Assembly (NCBI GenBank): GCA_019242065.1
Contig: JAFAWJ010000880.1
Span: 1 to 6,554, forward strand
Direction: 5' to 3'
DNA length: 6,554 nucleotides
DNA from: Chloroflexota bacterium
Lineage (GTDB): Bacteria; Chloroflexota; UBA6077; CF-72
Shown: piece after piece, positions 6,322 through 6,554 of the stretch
Layout: every line of letters starts with the position of its first letter
Numbering within the stretch: the stretch's first letter is position 1
Translations under genes and position numbers: made by a program
Notes under the pieces: model-generated
Told to the model about the DNA's origin: nothing
The model's database searches: none
What the model saw: only the letters and a program-made list of their open reading frames with translations

Positions 6322-6554
6322 ATGGCCGACTATCCACCCACACCCCCGTCGCCGCCCCCCGCGGCGCCACCACCGCCGTACTACCCCCCGTACAGCCCGC
6401 CACCGGCCCAGCGCCGGCTGGTCCGCAGCAGCCGCGAGCGCATGTGGGCGGGCGTCGCCGGCGGCATCGCCGAATACGTCGACCTGGATCCTTCGCTGGT
6501 GCGGCTGCTGTGGGTGCTGGCTACGGTGGTCACGGGCGGCCTGGCCGTGCCCGT
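6322..6554 (+). CDS. PspC-domain membrane protein with polyproline N-terminus (partial)
   Basis: The first 77 codons are in the window and the gene runs off the right edge. Residues 1-30 are a proline/tyrosine-rich tail, with 16 prolines including runs at 11-13, 16-19 and 26-28. The PspC domain follows: RRLVRSSRERMWAGVAGGIA and then EYVDLDPSLVRLLWVLATVV, with the family's GVxGGIAEYxxxDPxxVRLxWV pattern leading into the first membrane helix. PspC proteins are inner-membrane proteins of the phage-shock/envelope-stress response; PspC domains also occur in many less characterised membrane proteins. The ATG at 6322 has a perfect GGAGGAG six bases upstream. It is divergent to the ECF sigma gene and shares a symmetric promoter region with it, which supports a role in envelope stress. 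The missing C-terminus prevents telling a short PspC from a larger multidomain protein. Confidence 0.9.
   Translation, partial: MADYPPTPPSPPPAAPPPPYYPPYSPPPAQRRLVRSSRERMWAGVAGGIAEYVDLDPSLVRLLWVLATVVTGGLAVP

Overview
The window is dense, GC-rich bacterial chromosome. It holds nine genes, two of them cut by the window edges, with very little non-coding DNA. No mobile element, CRISPR array, tRNA or rRNA is visible. Codon choice is G/C-ending throughout and the genes look native. The lineage cannot be fixed from this stretch. The long insertion and altered substrate loop of the tRNA-guanine transglycosylase remind me of Chloroflexota-type sequences, but that is a weak, memory-based attribution.

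Left block (1-2274, all minus strand): a tightly packed four-gene run. It reads from a small unrecognised protein (possibly a ferredoxin-like or ABM-like fold) through an M20-family metallo-amidohydrolase and a stand-alone LON-domain protein to the start of a family-9 glycosyltransferase that leaves the window. Neighbours overlap by 4 bp (ATGA) or 8 bp, or are 5 bp apart, so they are probably one translationally coupled operon.

Middle (2275-3818): a short divergent spacer of about 90 bp separates that operon from a class II fumarase (fumC) on the plus strand. Both outward-facing genes have a GTG start exactly six bases after a TACnCT hexamer, which suggests leaderless transcripts in both directions.

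Right block (3815-6554): fumC converges on tgt with stop codons that overlap by four bases, and a stem-loop begins directly after the fumC stop. tgt is the last gene of a minus-strand operon that starts with an ECF sigma factor and its zinc-type membrane anti-sigma factor. Sigma and anti-sigma overlap by 13 bp. The anti-sigma stop overlaps a proposed CTG start of tgt as CTGA. Divergent to the sigma gene is a PspC-domain membrane protein with a polyproline N-terminus. The 157-bp spacer between them carries two mirror-image ECF-type promoters (GCAAC-N17-CGTC on each strand) whose -35 elements lie back to back in a small palindrome. The most economical reading is an autoregulated envelope-stress module: the sigma factor drives its own operon and the PspC gene at once, with tgt (queuosine tRNA modification) carried downstream. 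That module and its symmetric promoter are the most interesting part of the window.
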